NCBI GenBank assembly: GCA_027620105.1
Contig: JAQCIA010000149.1
Span: 1 to 5,898 of the forward strand
Direction of reading: 5' to 3'
DNA from: Verrucomicrobiota bacterium
GTDB taxonomy: Bacteria; Verrucomicrobiota; Kiritimatiellia; UBA8416; JAIOPI01
DNA length: 5,898 nucleotides
The notes below the pieces were generated by a model. It did no database searches and was not told where the DNA came from. It was given only the letters and a program-made list of their open reading frames with translations. This document shows, in pieces, positions 4,716 through 5,898 of this stretch. The position numbers and the translations under genes are program-made. The first letter of the stretch is position 1, and every line of letters starts with the position of its first letter.

Positions 4716-5849
4716 CTACTCCACCGTTTCCATCAAAATCGTATCGATGAGCTTGCCGCCAACATCCACTTCGGTGACGGCCACGACATTGGCGCCCGGG
4801 TGGATCAGGTTCTTGGCCCGGAGGACGGCCACCGCGCGCGAGAAATTCATTTCCGGGTTCTCTGTGAACGCGATCAGGAACGGTGTGATGCCCCACAGCA
4901 GGGCGAGCTGGTTCAGCAGCGCGGGGTTATCGGTGAACGCGTAAAGGGGGGCGTGTGGCGGGCGCAGCCAGGCGGCGTTGCGTGCCATGTTGCCACGGCG
5001 TGTGAACACCACCAGGGCTTCCGCCCGCACTTCCAGCGCCATGACGCAGGCCGCCTTCACGAGTTTGGCGCCGAGGCTGTCCATCTGTGCGCGTTCGGAA
5101 TAGTTGGCGCCGCCGCTGCGTTCCGTGCGGCGCGCAATGCGATCCATGACCTCAATGCACTTTACCGGATAGCGCCCCACCGAGGTTTCGCCCGAGAGCA
5201 TGATGGCATCGGCCTGCTCGAATACGGCGTTCGAAACATCGGTGATTTCGGCGCGGGTTGGTGACGGATTTTCGATCATCGATTCAAGCATGTGCGTGGC
5301 CACGATCACCGGCTTGCCACGCATGACGCTGTATTTCACCATGCGCCGCTGGATAATGGGCAGTTCCTCGTAGGGACATTCAATCCCCAGGTCGCCGCGT
5401 GCAACCATGACGCCATCGGCGGCGTCGATGATCGCGGACAGGTTGCGGATGCCTTCCTGGTCCTCCAGTTTGGCGATGACCTTCTGCGGCGCTTTGCGAT
5501 ACTCGAGGATGGCTTTCAGTTTCCGCACGTCGGCGGCTTCGCGCACAAAGGACATGGCAATAAAATCCACGCCAAGTTCGATGCCGAGATCCACATCCTT
5601 GATGTCTTTGTCCGTCAGGGCGGGCAGGTTGACGCGTACGCCCGGCAGATTGATGTGCCGGCGACTGCCGAGAACGCCCTCGGTCAGCACCTCGCAGGTT
5701 AACTGGTTGCGGCGTTTTTCGAGCACGCGCAGTTGCATCATGCCGTTGTCCACGACGACCACGTCACCGAGTGTGATGTCCTCGACCAGGTGCTCATAGT
5801 TTACATCGACAGAATGCTGTTCCTCGGATTTTTGTAACCGTTCACGGGG
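4716..5849 (-). CDS. pyk: Pyruvate kinase, N-terminal part out of frame or outside window
   Basis: This enzyme converts phosphoenolpyruvate and ADP to pyruvate and ATP, the last step of glycolysis. Counting from codon 5762-5760 as residue 1, the B-domain end VVVVDNGMMQLRV (1-13) leads to SRRHINLPG (33-41) and LPALTDKD (46-53). Next come IAKLEDQEG (96-104, with catalytic Lys98 and metal ligand Glu100), VARGDLGIE (120-128, metal ligand Asp124), VIVATHMLESMIENPSPTRAE (152-172, Thr156) and IMLSGETSVGRYP (187-199). The C-terminal regulatory-type domain (about 230-348) follows. The family likeness continues upstream of 5762 through KSEEQHSVDVNYEHLVEDI, so GTG 5762 is not the true start. The frame ends at TGA 5850-5852. 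About 100 N-terminal residues, including the GPEIRTG-type segment, are therefore missing: either a frameshift lies near 5804-5850 or the gene is broken. No start codon with a Shine-Dalgarno is seen between the stop and 5762. Family identity is sure; intactness is not. Confidence 0.9.
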   Translation of the reverse strand, partial: PRERLQKSEEQHSVDVNYEHLVEDITLGDVVVVDNGMMQLRVLEKRRNQLTCEVLTEGVLGSRRHINLPGVRVNLPALTDKDIKDVDLGIELGVDFIAMSFVREAADVRKLKAILEYRKAPQKVIAKLEDQEGIRNLSAIIDAADGVMVARGDLGIECPYEELPIIQRRMVKYSVMRGKPVIVATHMLESMIENPSPTRAEITDVSNAVFEQADAIMLSGETSVGRYPVKCIEVMDRIARRTERSGGANYSERAQMDSLGAKLVKAACVMALEVRAEALVVFTRRGNMARNAAWLRPPHAPLYAFTDNPALLNQLALLWGITPFLIAFTENPEMNFSRAVAVLRAKNLIHPGANVVAVTEVDVGGKLIDTILMETVE

Positions 5850-5898
5850 TCAACCGGGAAAATCGTTCGATTCGATGATTTTGTTCTGGCTTCACGAC
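5850..5898 (-). other. Disrupted upstream part of pyruvate kinase
   Basis: In the pyruvate kinase frame this stretch has stops at 5850-5852 and 5892-5894. A second minus-strand frame (REARTKSSNRTIFPVDP) is open from the right edge to TAA 5801-5803 and overlaps the kinase frame for about 45 bases. One extra base in the run of four G at 5846-5849 and its neighbouring C would join the two as ...VDPGERLQKSEEQ.... The third frame is open from the edge to TGA 5842-5844. I cannot decide which frame is the true upstream coding part. Confidence 0.5.

Noticed and set aside
4708..4726. Inverted repeat CGGTGG/CCACCG around the pyruvate kinase stop codon, considered as a terminator.
   Set aside because: Six-base stem with a seven-base loop and no following T run on the minus strand; too weak to call a terminator.
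4332..5264. Long plus-strand open frame of 310 codons across the methyltransferase start and pyruvate kinase.
   Set aside because: It is antisense to clearly recognisable pyruvate kinase and methyltransferase sequence, and its translation is rich in Arg, His and Gly with no family motif: a GC-rich shadow frame.

Overview
The window reads as ordinary chromosomal DNA from a GC-rich, Gram-negative-like bacterium, most plausibly from the Planctomycetes-Verrucomicrobia-Chlamydiae (PVC) group. This placement is inferred from protein style: a secreted LamG-like protein, a sugar-isomerase-type TIM barrel, a DeaD helicase of the type I associate with Bacteroidota and PVC bacteria, and a pyruvate kinase with KSEEQHSVDVNY and ATHMLESMI signatures. 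No similarity search was run. There are no rRNA or tRNA genes, no CRISPR array, no insertion sequence and no phage gene.

Layout, left to right. (1) 1-671, minus: the 5' part of a secreted LamG/concanavalin-A-like protein that runs off the left edge, with an excellent ribosome binding site and a promoter-like TATAAT upstream. (2) 748-1635, minus: a complete sugar phosphate isomerase/epimerase-like TIM-barrel protein. (3) 1636-1931: a divergent intergenic region. Its right end holds a 16-codon upstream ORF with a strong Shine-Dalgarno. The uORF stop codon overlaps the helicase start codon (ATGA), and a small perfect hairpin presents the helicase's own weak Shine-Dalgarno. (4) 1932-3617, plus: a complete DEAD-box RNA helicase of the DeaD/CsdA family with all core motifs and a C-terminal DbpA-like RNA-binding domain. 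(5) 3635-4450, minus: a class I SAM-dependent methyltransferase resembling the mycobacterial phthiotriol/phenolphthiotriol dimycocerosate methyltransferase family, convergent with the helicase 17 bases away. (6) 4451-4715: a gap holding what looks like the orphaned N-terminus of a Gfo/Idh/MocA-type oxidoreductase and a 12-base direct repeat. (7) 4716 to the right edge, minus: pyruvate kinase, whose reading frame is broken by a stop at 5850-5852 before the N-terminal domain is reached.

The genes do not form one pathway. Pyruvate kinase is central glycolysis, the helicase is RNA remodelling (cold shock or ribosome assembly in relatives), the TIM barrel is probably carbohydrate metabolism, and the LamG protein is exported. 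I see no convincing new multi-gene system. The points most worth checking are the translationally coupled leader peptide of the helicase, the oxidoreductase remnant between pyruvate kinase and the methyltransferase, and the frame break in pyruvate kinase.
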